Origin: Intoshia linei | Taxonomy: Eukaryota > Orthonectida > Rhopaluridae | Reading direction: 5' to 3' | Length of the DNA: 40,555 nucleotides | NCBI GenBank assembly: GCA_001642005.1 | Contig: LWCA01000202.1 | Coordinates: forward strand, 1-40,555 | Shown: in pieces, positions 1 through 10,677 of the stretch | Layout of the letters: every line of letters starts with the position of its first letter | How positions within the stretch are numbered: position 1 is the first letter of the stretch | Program-made: the position numbers and the translations under genes | The notes under the pieces: generated by a model | Database searches by the model: none | What the model was told of the DNA's origin: nothing | The model's input: the letters and a program-made list of their open reading frames with translations, nothing else

Positions 1-602
1 GGTATGATGTGATGAGATAAAAGTGTAAATGACCAATGAAAGTAGTGGAAAAAATTAAAAATACAGAACAAACTGTTTTTGAAATTGCCGATTTTGGCTT
101 ATTGACATGTTTCACTATTTATTTAGATAATATAATGTTAATTTTTTAGAAATGAAATTGTAGTTTTATTTTTAAAAGTTTTTACTTTTACTTTTTTTTA
201 ATTGATTAATTTTGATTGTGAATGAAATTATACAAATTGATATGAAAAAATAAATTTTAGCCTAACTAACACAGAAATAAATTAGAAAATGTATAGATTT
301 TGTAAAAATTTAAACAATTTCAGATGTAATTTTTAAAATATTAGGCTTATATAATAAATCGTATTTATTTGAACTATTAAAGCCATAAGAGCAAACAATG
401 TTATAACAATAAAATTCTAGTAATTTAGTTACATTGCTTACTCTCATGATTTTAAAAAGTTTAACATAAAAAGAAAATTATAGATTTTAAAATTTTGTCA
501 AATACAATTTAGATTAGATTTAAAAATTTAATAGTTTATTTAAATTGACAGGATATTGCTTCACTGAAATATAAAAATACATAATTATTGCGAGAAAGAA
601 AG
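1..602. other. Gene-free AT-rich DNA at the left edge
   Basis: I see no open frame with recognisable protein similarity, no RNA gene and no clear repeat here. The sequence is very AT-rich with many stops in all frames. It ends at the TA dinucleotide duplicated by the mariner insertion. Confidence 0.5.
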
Positions 603-604
603 TA

Positions 605-1866
605 TTAGGTCGTTTTTATTGTAACTTTATTATAAATTATATTTTTACGAATATTTACTGTAAGTGCGTTATTTTTTTATTTTTACGAAATATGACAAAT
701 GTGTATTCGATGAAAGAGTAATTTTCGATGACAAACATATTTTTAATTAGTAATTAGAGAGACAAGTTGGATGATTATATGGTCATGTCAGATATATTTT
801 ATTTTATGAGTTTTATATACTGTATTGGAAACTAATGAAAATATATGTTATTTTATGGCAAAGATGTTATCAACATACGAAAAACTCAAAGATGGTGCTT
901 AAAGTTTAGACAAAACAATTATAACCTAGAAAATGTTCAACGTTTCGGTAGACCTAGTCTAGTAGATGAAGACAAAATTAAAGAGTAATTGATAAAATTT
1001 TTAATTTAAACATGTACGTCATTATTAAATGTTGCTGGTTGTTCAAGAACAAGTTTACATCGAGCTCTTAAAATGATGAATAAATCGAATAAATGATGTA
1101 TTTGGGTTCCTCATTTATTGACTAGTCAACACAAATTAAATCGTTTAAATACTTGCAAATCACTACTTAAAAGGCTTAAAAATGAATCATTTTTAGAACA
1201 AATTATCACAGGAGATGAAAAATGGGTATTATGGGATAACACAAAATTGAAAAAACAATGGCTTTCACCAAATAAATCCCCATTATGTACCTCAAAACCC
1301 AATTTATACTGTAAAAAGATTATGCTATGGCATATGGTGGGATATGGAGGGTGTGGTATATTATGAAGTTCTAAAAAACGAAGAAACCATTAATTCTGAT
1401 AAATACTGTGAACAATTAGAAAAATTAAATCACAATATTTACTTGAAAAGACTACTAAACTTTCGTAAAGGCAATATTATTCTACAACAAGACAATGCTA
1501 GACCTCATACTTTTAAAAAAACTTCTCAGCTTATAAAGGAGTTAAAATTTGAAGTATTACCACATCTACCGTATTCACCAGACAGCATCTGAGCACCATC
1601 TGATTATTACCTATTTAAAGCTATGAGTAACCATTATTATTGTAAAAAATACACTTCAAATGAAGGGTTAAAATTGGACATAGAAAAGTTTTTGTCCAAT
1701 AAAAAAGCGAGTTTATATGCTAATGGTATAAATAGACTACCAGAACGTTGGAAAAAGACTGTGGAAAGCAATGGTGAATATTTTATAATATAACTTTTTT
1801 TAATGTAATCATAAATAAACTTTTTAATTTTGTTAAAAAAACGACAATACTTATGAAACGACCTAA
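605..1866 (+). mobile_element. Complete but inactive mariner element
   Basis: This is a 1,262-bp Tc1/mariner-superfamily DNA transposon bounded by inverted ends. The left end reads TTAGGTCGTTTTTATTGTAA and the reverse complement of the right end starts TTAGGTCGTTTCATAAGTAT. A TA dinucleotide flanks each end (603-604 and 1867-1868), the expected target duplication. The size is right for a full-length mariner. The transposase reading frame inside is broken, so the copy cannot move by itself unless another copy supplies transposase. It lies in gene-free DNA upstream of PGK. Confidence 0.93.
785..1793 (+). pseudogene. Mariner transposase, frameshifted and with in-frame stops
   Basis: This was a mariner DD34D transposase, which cuts and pastes the element at TA sites. 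From the N-terminal side the remnant shows the helix-turn-helix part (RWCLKFRQNN, FGRPSLVDED), the WVPHLLT linker, the first catalytic aspartate in GDEKW, the second in QQDNARPH and the third in APSDYYLF. The C-terminus has LPERWKK and NGEY, then a stop. It is broken by a stop after DEDKIKE, a stop before CIWVPH, a frame change after IMLWHMV near 1340-1350 and a stop in YSPDSI*APSD. The N-terminal start is not recoverable, so the left bound is approximate. The rest is well conserved for a dead copy, which suggests it is not very old. Confidence 0.9.
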
Positions 1867-2427
1867 TATGTTTCATCTAACACTTTGTAAAGTGAATTAA
1901 CCGAACGAGGAAATCTTTACTTATATAATATGCTATGCAATATTTGTTTGTGTGTGTGTTTTACTGTTTATTTCAATATCTAATTGTCTTAGAATTTTAT
2001 AAAGTCCACATTTCAATTACAATTTTTTCTGGGAATGTTAGCAAAATAAATTTTAACCTTTTAAACTCACATCTTACGGATCAAAAAATTCAATTGTTTT
2101 TTTTTTTAAAATCAAACGAGTTCGAGAATTTAAAAAAATATATAATCTGATACAAATTTTAAAATCATAAATATTAATCAACTGTCACACATCATAACAT
2201 AACATGTTTAATCATAACAATAATCAACTAGAATAAGTTTTATCAGAATAATTTTTTTTTTTAATTTTCAAACCCAAATTATTTTACATTTTTTGTTTTA
2301 ATAAAATATTTCGAAAAAAAATATATAAATACTAAAATGTTTTTTTGACGGTTAAGTCGTCACTTATTCGGATTGAAATTTTATGTGTGTGTTAACAGGA
2401 TACAACTGTACAACCTGTAATTTTTTT

Positions 2428-2505
2428 AAAATTCTAGGGCTGTTTTCATTAGAAAAAGCAGGGTAATTTGTGGTTTTGGTCCTGAAGATATAATTTTTTT
2501 AAATT
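2428..2505 (+). repeat. Dispersed repeat, copy 1 (AAATTCTAGG family)
   Basis: The core AAAATTCTAGG, then A/T-rich sequence, then AGGGTAATTT and a GGTTTTG/GATATAA tail recurs near 37,306-37,390 in the same orientation and at 15,415-15,485 in reverse. Spacing between blocks is similar in the three places. It is a short non-coding dispersed repeat of unknown class. Confidence 0.55.
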
Positions 2506-2628
2506 TAAATTTATGGTAATGTTTATGATTTTAAAATGCGTATCATCGTATATATTTTTTGAATTCTTCAACTCGTTTGATTTTCAAAAAGAGGGACAAC
2601 TGGGGTATTATTTGAATTTATAAAATAT

Positions 2629-2836
2629 AAAGAAACCATTAATTCTGATAAATACTGTGAACAATTAAAAAAATTAAATCACAATATTTACCTAAAAAGA
2701 CACTAAAGTTTCTTAAAGGCAATATTATCATACATTAAGACAATGTTGAACTCTTAGTTTCTAAAGTAGTTAAAATTTGGAGTATTAACACATCTACCGT
2801 ATTTACCAGACTTAGTCTAAGCACCATGTGATTACA
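2629..2836 (+). mobile_element. Decayed fragment of a second mariner copy
   Basis: The stretch beginning GAAACCATTAATTCTGATAA matches the middle of the transposase at about 1380-1600 almost base for base at first (KETINSDKYCEQL, KLNHNIYL). It then diverges with small deletions through the QQDNARPH region (here a stop and DNV) and the PYSPD region (here PYLPD). No terminal repeats are visible nearby. It is an older or faster-decaying relative of the complete copy 0.8 kb upstream. Confidence 0.88.
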
Positions 2837-3314
2837 AAGTTGTGCACTGATATAAACACTATTGTGCATCTATATAAATACTATATGGTGAGTATAAACC
2901 CTCGATGATTTCAAATCAGTTGAATAAATGCCGCATATATTGTGGATAATAAATACATTTAAAATAAAGAAATATGGTTTAAATTTCAAAATTAATTCCT
3001 TTATTTATTAGTTACGTTTTAATTATTGTTGATCGAGCAATTAAATGGTAAACAGTCCGCCCTAGGTAAAGCTAGATACTATTTGATCGAAGTACATAAT
3101 CTGTTCAGTTCAGTATATAATAATTTAAAATGATTGTTCTCAATAAATAAATACTGCAGAATTTATTTTATTCTATTTTTCATAACAACACAAAGCCTAA
3201 TTTCCAATAGAAAATTTGATTGAAACCTTATTTCTATTATTATCATTGAATAGTTTCAAAATTTTATTTATTAAATTTATCAATTTTCTCTTGAATAACA
3301 AATTTCGTAATTTA

Positions 3315-6300
3315 ATGACCTTGAAGAAAAAAACAATCGATAATGTCAACCTAAAAGGCAAAAATTTAGTAATACGGTAAAAAATTTGTAATTGTAATAT
3401 TATTTTTAAAGTGTTGATTTCAATGTCCCTCTAAAAGTGGGTGAATCATCAGAATTAATGGTAGCAAATGATTTTCGGTAATTCTAATCTAGAAATTTTT
3501 ATTAAAACTGTTTATTTTAATACAGTATTAAATCTGCTATTCCGACAATAAATTATTGCATTAACCACGAAGCAAATAGAATTGTATTACTTTCACATTT
3601 AGGAAGACCAGATGGAAATATCATATTAAAATATTCAATGAAACCAGTATTTGAGCAACTGAAAACCTTACTGGACGTGTAATATGTCGCTATTTTATTT
3701 AATTTGGTTTGTGAATTTATTTATGTTTAGAAAATGTAAATTTATTCATGAACCACATTTTGAAAAAGGAGCTGAACTGGTGAAAAATCTTTCGGGAGTT
3801 AAAGTTGTATTGATGGAAAATTTACGGTTCAATATTGGAGAAGAAGGATCTCGAGTTGAAAATATAGACAACAAAAAAACTAAAATCAAAGCTACATTTG
3901 ACGAAAAGGAAAAATATGAACGTGCAATCAAATCTCTGGGAGACGTTTACGTCAATGATGCGTTTGGAACTGTACATAGAGCACATGGTTCAATGAAGGG
4001 AACGTATTTCAATATTAAATGCGCTGGCTTTCTGTTGTCCAAAGAACTGGAATACTTTGGTAAGGTTTTGGAAAATCCTCAAAAACCTCTTGTTGCAATA
4101 TTAGGCGGGTAATTTTAACGTCTGCATTTATTTAACTATCTAGAAATCAACAGAGAATCGACAATTTAAAAAATAATTTTATCTTAAAATTAATAGATAA
4201 TCATATAATATCATAAGATAAATTATATTTTCAAATTTTAAAGTGTTTATTTCAGAACCAAAGTCATTCTTGTGTTTATTAAAAAATTTACCGAAACAAC
4301 CGGTTTTTTTGCCAGTACCTTTCGATTTCATGGATTCTGCCAAATTCTAGGAAGATATAACGATGTTAATCAAATAGTTATAAAAATTGACCCCTATATT
4401 TGAATTTGAAAAAACTACTTTATCTAGTAAATGATGAAAATGTGCATATGACCTACATGATTTATTTATATTGTTTTAAAATTATTATATTTACCATTTT
4501 AATAGAGCTAAAGTGAAGGATAAAATTCAACTAATTGAAAATATGATTTCATTAGTCGACAATCTCATAATTTGTGGCGGGATGGTATTTACCTTTTTAA
4601 AGACTTTGCATGGGATGAAGGTAAATATTAATATATCAAGAATTTACTTAAATTTAATTATTAAGAAATTAATACAAAAAATATTGGATTTAGTTGGGTA
4701 GATTGTGAATTGTTAATCACCTCATAAAATCATATTTTGATATTTCCTGATTTTATTTTCATTTCAGTATTCTTATTTTTTTTTAATTTAAAATCTGTAA
4801 AAGTTTTACATTTTAAGAATTGTATCAATGGAGTGATTAGTAATTGATATTTTCTTAAAACTTTTATTTAATTTTTCCGTTTCTCTGCATTCTTCATTGT
4901 GTTGCTCAATTGTGCTTTGAAGCCATTTATCCATGTAACTTTTCTTATTTTGGATGGTTTCTAAATCGTTAGTATCATTTTCAAACATGTTTCTATTTTT
5001 TGATTCCAACAGGTTTTTGGTTATGAACAATTGATAATTGTTTAAATCAATGACTTTGATTTCGTTACTTTGTGATTTATCCGTGAGTTGCATCTTTAAA
5101 TTCTTGTATTCGTCATATAACGATATCAATATATTATGTTCCGAATTAATGTTATTATTCTGGTTCATCCTGATATTGAGTTTTTTAATTAAATTTAGTG
5201 TTGTACGCTTAAATATTTTGAGACTATGATTTCCACATGTTGAATATTTTTATTAATGATGCATGACTAGAACGTGATACGTGACATAATTGTTGAAACA
5301 GAACTATCCAATAGATGTAAAATTACTGTCGGAATTTATACAATGAAATTACATATTATTGGTTACTTATATTAATTTACCGATATAAACAACAATTAAA
5401 ATTGACGAATTGAATATTTTAAAAATTAAGCCAATTATTATCAACTATATAACCGTTATAAATATAAATTGACATTGTATTTCTGTAATTTTTATATTTG
5501 GAGTAATCAGTATTTATTTTTATTATTATTTATTAATTTATATTTATTTAGATAGGTTCATCTCTCTATGACGAAGAAGGTTCAAAAGTTATCACAAGAA
5601 TTATGGACGCAGCAAAAAAACAATCAGTAAATATAATTTTATAAAAGTTATCAAAAATTTTCACTAACTTAATCTTGAAATAATATTGAAACCAATATAT
5701 TTTTAAATTTAATTAGGTGAATGTTTATTTTCCAGTCGATTTTGTTATTGGTAATGAAATTAAAGATTCTGCAAAAATTAGCACTGTTACTGACAAAGAA
5801 GGCGTACCGGATGGTTTTATGGTATTTTATTATTGGAATCAACATTTTAATTTTATTTTAGGGACTAGACATTGGACCAAAATCGGTTGAAAATTTTTCT
5901 AAAATTATTTTATTATCAAAAACAATTGTATGGAATGGGTTTATTATAAAATAAATTAAACTCATCACAATTTTGTAGCCCGGCTGGAGTATTTGAAGTT
6001 GATTCATTTGCAAAGGGAACAAAGGATATTTTGGATATTGTAGTTCAAGCTACAAAGGCTGGAAGTGTCTCCGTCATTGGTATGTTTATTTTTAAGTCAA
6101 CATTTACTATATGTTTTGATAGCCTATACCCGTTGTAGGATTTGTGTTTAAACTATTATACAACTCAGAATTTCAGGTGGTTGGGATTTAATAAAATGTA
6201 ATAACAGTACATTGTTATTATTTTTTCGTATCTTGAGACAACTTTTACAATCTTTATTTTACGTTGCCAACAAACTGATCCAAATTTTGAAACCGCCGAA

Positions 6301-6936
6301 TTTATTTTTTTTGACTGCCAATATTTTTCTAAAGTTCTTAATTCATTTACTCTTTGACGAAATTAAAAGTGTTAAATTGTGGCTTCATTCTTCCAATTAA
6401 TTTAACTTTTACGAGACTATTCATTTTTACTAAAATTTACATAAACAAAGTTTTTGCTAACATTTTTTACTATTGAATAATTAATTTTACTATCAACGTT
6501 TTTTGGATCAGTGGTTAAGATTCTTCAACTAAAAAGTAAACACTTATTTGTCAAAAAGTCAACATAAGCGATTTTAATGGTCAAATTAATTTATGGAAAA
6601 TGTCTATTGGACATAGAATCTTTTTTTTGTAATGATTATGATTTACACTTTACATTTGATTGGACCAGTAGCTCTTCGGGGTGTTAATGATTAAATATAT
6701 ATAATAATGATTTTAGGAGGTGGAGATACAGCTACATGTTGTGAAAAGTGGAATAAAAGTCATTTAATATCGGTAAATTATGAATCAATTAAATTAAGTA
6801 CATTTAGCATGTAAGCACGGGTGGTGGTTCTAGTTTGGAACTTATGCAAGGTTAATTTCACCTAAAATAAATGATTAAATTGTTATTCTTATTAGGTTTG
6901 AAACTTCCAGGAGTAGAAAATTTAGACGATGCATAA
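3315..6936 (+). CDS. PGK: Phosphoglycerate kinase
   Basis: Cytosolic glycolytic enzyme that transfers phosphate from 1,3-bisphosphoglycerate to ADP. Twelve exons splice into about 423 residues, close to the usual 415-417: 3315-3376, 3412-3477, 3526-3678, 3731-4108, 4506-4620, 5552-5626, 5717-5821, 5862-5938, 5979-6079, 6717-6772, 6808-6850, 6896-6936. All junctions are GT-AG and in phase. Family signatures in order: [18 protein letters not shown] (substrate side), [38 protein letters not shown], the nucleotide-side GPAGVFE, and GGGDTATC with STGGGSSLE. Five introns are 35-45 nt; introns 4, 5 and 9 are 397, 931 and 637 nt. Intron 5 holds an antisense open frame. The start is the first ATG giving the normal N-terminus. 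The gene converges on RPS11 with 34 bp between stops. Confidence 0.97.
4806..5168 (-). CDS. Possible nested gene inside PGK intron 5, unrecognised
   Basis: An uninterrupted ATG-started frame of 120 codons runs antisense inside the 931-nt PGK intron, far longer than most introns here. The predicted protein is polar and rich in Asn, Lys, Glu and Ile, with no membrane segment. The stretch [10 protein letters not shown] through [19 protein letters not shown] looks helical and could form a coiled coil. I do not recognise a family. In DNA this AT-rich a chance 120-codon frame is unlikely but possible. The host intron's size and the ATG start favour a small nested gene. Confidence 0.45.
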   Translation of the reverse strand: MNQNNNINSEHNILISLYDEYKNLKMQLTDKSQSNEIKVIDLNNYQLFITKNLLESKNRNMFENDTNDLETIQNKKSYMDKWLQSTIEQHNEECRETEKLNKSFKKISITNHSIDTILKM

Positions 6937-6956
6937 ACAACTGACATATTTAAACG

Positions 6957-6968
6957 TTTATTAATAAA
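6957..6968. terminator. Palindromic bidirectional poly(A) signal
   Basis: TTTATTAATAAA is a perfect 12-bp palindrome in the 34-bp gap between the PGK and RPS11 stop codons. It gives AATAAA on the plus strand 27 nt past the PGK stop, and AATAAA on the minus strand 9 nt past the RPS11 stop. It probably serves both convergent genes, whose 3' ends would then overlap the other gene's coding end. Confidence 0.65.
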
Positions 6969-6970
6969 CA

Positions 6971-7972
6971 TTAAAACATTGAAAATTGTTTTTGAATATC
7001 CTTCTTTTTCTTATTCACTCTTACAACATTGAATCGAACAGTCTTGCTCAAAGGTCTACATTCTGCTACTGTCACAGTATCACCGACTTTGACATCTCTA
7101 AAAAAGAGTTTACTTATGAAAATAAAAACAAGATGCATACCTAAAACAAGGACTCATATGAACAGACATATTTTTATGTCGTTTCTCAAATCTGTTGTAT
7201 TTCTTTACAAAATGTAGATAATCACGTCGAATAACGATAGTTCGAATCATTTTCATTTTTATTACAGTTCCTGTCAATATTCTACCTCTAATACTTACAT
7301 TACCGGTGAATGGACATTTTTTATCAATATAAGATCCTTCAATTGCCTAAAAATAGAATTAAAAAATATAGTTCAATTAAATATTCAATATTAATAAAAT
7401 TCAACATACATAGGTAATAAATAATCTAAATGATATTCATTATCAGATTTCCAAAAAAATACAATAATAAACAGGACCACCAAAGTGGTCCAAAATTTTT
7501 TATTTATTGAAGAATTTTATTGAATATTATCTATGAGTTTTAAATAAAGCCGAAAAAAGAAACAGAAAGTATTCATTTTTAAAAATATATAAATATTACT
7601 GATTTTGGTGTAACAAAGCCCAATCCGACATTTTTGTAATAACGTGAACTATCTTTTTTGGATTTTTTGATATTACTCACAATAGAAGGTTTAGTATTTT
7701 GAAAAATGCATGGTTGTTTTTGATATGCTCTTTCGTTCTAAAATATGAAATTAATGATAACGTTGGAAATTTAAACAATCTAAAAATTTAAATAAATTTT
7801 TTCCAGTAAAACTAAAATCATTGAAATAGTAAACAATTATACATATTCGTTATTTTCGTAGATCTAAAACGGCTCATATTATAACGACCATTTGATAATG
7901 ACCTTCTCAAAATAAAAACATTTATCTATTTCGTATTGATACACTAATGATAAAATATACCTGTTCAGACAT
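6971..7972 (-). CDS. RPS11: 40S ribosomal protein S11 (uS17)
   Basis: Small-subunit ribosomal protein that binds 18S rRNA in the cytosolic ribosome. Four exons (7961-7972, 7600-7737, 7141-7346, 6971-7097) give 160 residues; the human protein has 158. The first exon holds only M-S-E-Q. Family blocks are very well conserved: [108 protein letters not shown]. The last intron is 43 nt, the two upstream ones 223 and 253 nt. It is divergent from TAF8 (185 bp between start codons), so the two may share a promoter region. Confidence 0.97.
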
Positions 7973-8157
7973 TGTCACGTGAAGCGATAATTTATTGTAT
8001 CTAAGTTTCTAATAAAAACTTTATTTATATTAAATTTAAATGCATTAGAAAATAAACTAAATTTGTAATCCGTATACATAGATATGGATACACATATAAA
8101 TTCAATTTTATTTTACAATTTTATTTTTGAAAAGATTACCTATGAATCAATTGTAAA

Positions 8158-9498
8158 ATGATTGTTGATATAAAAGATAGAAAAATAATTTCAGAAATTA
8201 ATTACAAAACTGAACATGTTACGAATGAATGGAATTTGTTGACTCAAAACTTTGTTGCCGGCTTAATTAAAGACATTGGATTTCAAATGACTTCAGATGA
8301 GTGTATCGATGCGATGGTTTATGTAATTTTGAAATATTTACAAAACATTGCTTTCAAAGCTCAAAAATATGCTGAACATGCTTCAAGGTGTAAAATTTCT
8401 CTTACGGATATTGAAATTGTCATGGTGGATTTAGGTAAATGGATTGTCAAACTTTTTTATATTTATTTAGGAATATCCTTTGAATCTTTACTTCATTTTC
8501 GAAGACGTCACATTAAATGTTCACCTCGTAAATTGTTTACTGTATACTTTTTATCGTATATTTTAGCCACTTTTGTTCCTATTCCTGTTAAACCAAAAAG
8601 ATTTCATTTCGGTATTAGAATGCCAACAACCCAAAACATTGAAAATTTTCTGCCTGAATTTCCACCTCTTCATACATACCAAGAAACCAAAATATCGGAA
8701 CAAGACATTGATTTTTCACTCATCGAACGCAAAAACATGTCATGTTTTTACAATAACAAGATTAAACAGTCCATAGCCAAATATGCAATTCAGAAATGCG
8801 GATCAATTGATCTTTTCCCAAATACTTTGGATTATAAAGGTAAAATATCATATTTATTCTAACGTACATATCTTACATTGGACTGTAATGTGTTGTAAAA
8901 ATAATTAACTAGATACATTACGTCCAGTGTTTTTCAATCGGAAATTTTATGTGTACTCACCGTAAAATTTTAAATCGAGCTATATAGTATATACCATTTC
9001 ACGTCAGTTAATGAGATTTTTTTGTTTTTTGTACAGAAACTTTTATTTTTAAATTTGCATTTTTTTCTTTGCAAAATTTTATACTATAGTAAAGATTTTT
9101 AGTAATCACCCCATATGTAATTTTTACAATCTTGTTATTTGCTTGTACGCCATATTTTTTGAATTTTTTTTAAGGGCGTCCCCATAGAAAAAGGTTGAGA
9201 AACATTGATTTACTATTTTTAATTTATTCTGGTATGTCAATAAATGAGGAAACTACATTTTTATTGTGGTTATGCCTATTGTTATTACCTTAATATCTTC
9301 GGTTACTATTAATTGTGTATCTATATATTATAATTTTTTCAACGTATTGTATTTTGTAAATTAAAATTCATCATTAATTTAGTGGCAATACCATTGAAAT
9401 CGACAAAACCATACAATTGCTTATTTGGTGGTCTATTTGAATACAAAAAATTTATTTCAGATGATACACATAAAATCAACAATGAAAATTCTAACTAA
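8158..9498 (+). CDS. TAF8: TFIID subunit TAF8
   Basis: Histone-fold subunit of the general transcription factor TFIID, pairing with TAF10 in the nucleus. Exons 8158-8434, 8471-8527, 8567-8839 and 9383-9498 give about 240 residues. Residues about 35-100 form the histone fold (FVAGLIKDIGFQMTSDEC, LKYLQNIAFKAQKYAEHA, ISLTDIEIVMVDLGISFESL). The family's PEFPPLHTY motif follows (human PEFPDPHTY), and the tail ends KPYNCLFGGLFEYKKFI. The first two introns are 36 and 39 nt, multiples of three without stops, so an intron-blind reading gives one long false frame. Splicing restores DLGISFESL and removes hydrophobic insertions. Intron 3 (543 nt) carries a hAT-like element. The human protein is longer at the C-terminus. 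Confidence 0.88.
8935..9207. mobile_element. hAT-like MITE in TAF8 intron 3
   Basis: A 273-bp non-coding segment starts CAGTGTTTTTCAATCGG and ends so that its reverse complement starts CAATGTTTCTCAACCTTTTT. These are imperfect inverted ends of the CAGTG-KTTYTCAA type found on hAT elements. The flanking 8-mers (ATTACGTC and ATTTACTA) match only in part, so target-site duplication is not proven. It accounts for about half of an otherwise oversized intron. Confidence 0.55.
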
Positions 9499-9765
9499 TA
9501 CTAAAGTGTAAATAAATGTATAATTTGTATTTGATTTGTGTATTCGATGGGGTAGTAAATCTTTATGCAGTCTTTGACAAAATACAAACATGTGCTTGTA
9601 AATACAAGTTACAGTGTAATTGTAGTATAATCCTTTATTATATGCAAAATCTATTGAGTATCTGCTTTCGATAAATAAAAAATATAGTATTCTGCTTATT
9701 TAAAAACATTTGTCGGTGATGGTTGAAGTAGAAAATAAAATATAACTTTAAGATATTTCAATTGT

Positions 9766-10677
9766 TTATTTTTTGATTTGTTTACAAAGTTTTTTATAAA
9801 CAGAACTGAAAGAAAACATTAAAAATGTAGTTAATATTAAACTTTCAATTATAAATGTACACCACCATGTAATTTTTTGATATTGTTTATACTTGCTTAT
9901 GTACAAATTATTAGTTGGATTGTAAACAATATTTAGCAGACTAAAGGTTAAAAGAGTAATTTTTAAAAGAATAAATATTAAAGTAAAAACAGCTTTGACA
10001 AATACAATTTTAATAAAAGGTGGAACTATGGTTTTATCTTTAACTGGTAATCGGAAGGAATCCAAAAAAGAAACTTTTTTTATTAATGCATTACTTTTTT
10101 TAGATGTAAATTCTGAAATGTAATGTGGATCAAGTAATTCTATTTTCATTATAACTCTAAGTCGAAAAATGTGGACAATATACATATCTATACCAAATAT
10201 TATGGATCCAAGTATAGATTGGCATATATTGCAGACCGATATTAATATATCATAGTTTTTATTTTGAAATTTATTGTAATGTATGAATAAATCCAAGACT
10301 ATGATGAATAGTACATTGATTGTCACAATACATATCGCCGTCATATTGCTAAATATTTTCTTGATTCTGGATGTTGAAACCAATAATTTAATCAACCCGT
10401 ATTGTAATATTGCGCTGCACGTAATCATGCAAGGACCCACCATACATATTGCTATCCGTCTTAGGAGGTCTACTTCGGCATTCATAAAATTTGAAATTGC
10501 ATATGTCACTCTTAAAACTGACAGTAAAAATATAATAAAATGTATAGCCCCATAGTAAGCTATTGAACGCTTTCCATTTAACCGAACGACTGTAATAATT
10601 ACCAGTATTACTGAAATGGCATTAAAACTATTGATTACCAGTAACATTATATCTATCGGAGTATTTTGGAATTGCAT
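9766..10677 (-). CDS. Orphan seven-transmembrane protein
   Basis: One uninterrupted 303-residue exon with seven strong hydrophobic spans at about 8-33, 41-65, 76-101, 114-134, 143-172, 226-254 and 270-298. The N-terminus is short and uncharged. A basic loop of about 50 residues separates spans 5 and 6 (KKSNALIKK, RLPVKDK), and the C-terminus is lysine-rich (KKLCKQIKK). Seven spans with basic loops on one side fits a G-protein-coupled receptor or another 7TM family, but I see no diagnostic motif and name no function. It is intronless, unlike most neighbours. The stop codon lies inside an AATAAA on the minus strand, giving an extremely short 3' end. Confidence 0.75.
   Translation of the reverse strand: MQFQNTPIDIMLLVINSFNAISVILVIITVVRLNGKRSIAYYGAIHFIIFLLSVLRVTYAISNFMNAEVDLLRRIAICMVGPCMITCSAILQYGLIKLLVSTSRIKKIFSNMTAICIVTINVLFIIVLDLFIHYNKFQNKNYDILISVCNICQSILGSIIFGIDMYIVHIFRLRVIMKIELLDPHYISEFTSKKSNALIKKVSFLDSFRLPVKDKTIVPPFIKIVFVKAVFTLIFILLKITLLTFSLLNIVYNPTNNLYISKYKQYQKITWWCTFIIESLILTTFLMFSFSSVYKKLCKQIKK

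Larger units (their letters stand above)
1869..3314. other. Gene-free stretch between mariner and PGK
   Basis: Two repeat fragments lie here (listed separately at about 2428 and 2629). Otherwise there is AT-rich sequence with short A/T runs and no frame resembling a protein. The last few hundred bases should hold the PGK promoter and 5' leader, but no motif stands out. Confidence 0.5.

Noticed and set aside
1637-1876. Minus-strand frame over the mariner 3' end
   Set aside because: Antisense shadow of the transposase; spans the terminal repeat.
8573-8776. 67-codon frame in TAF8
   Set aside because: Out-of-frame shadow of TAF8 exon 3.
10283-10555. 90-codon plus-strand frame
   Set aside because: It is antisense to the 7TM coding region and has no recognisable features.
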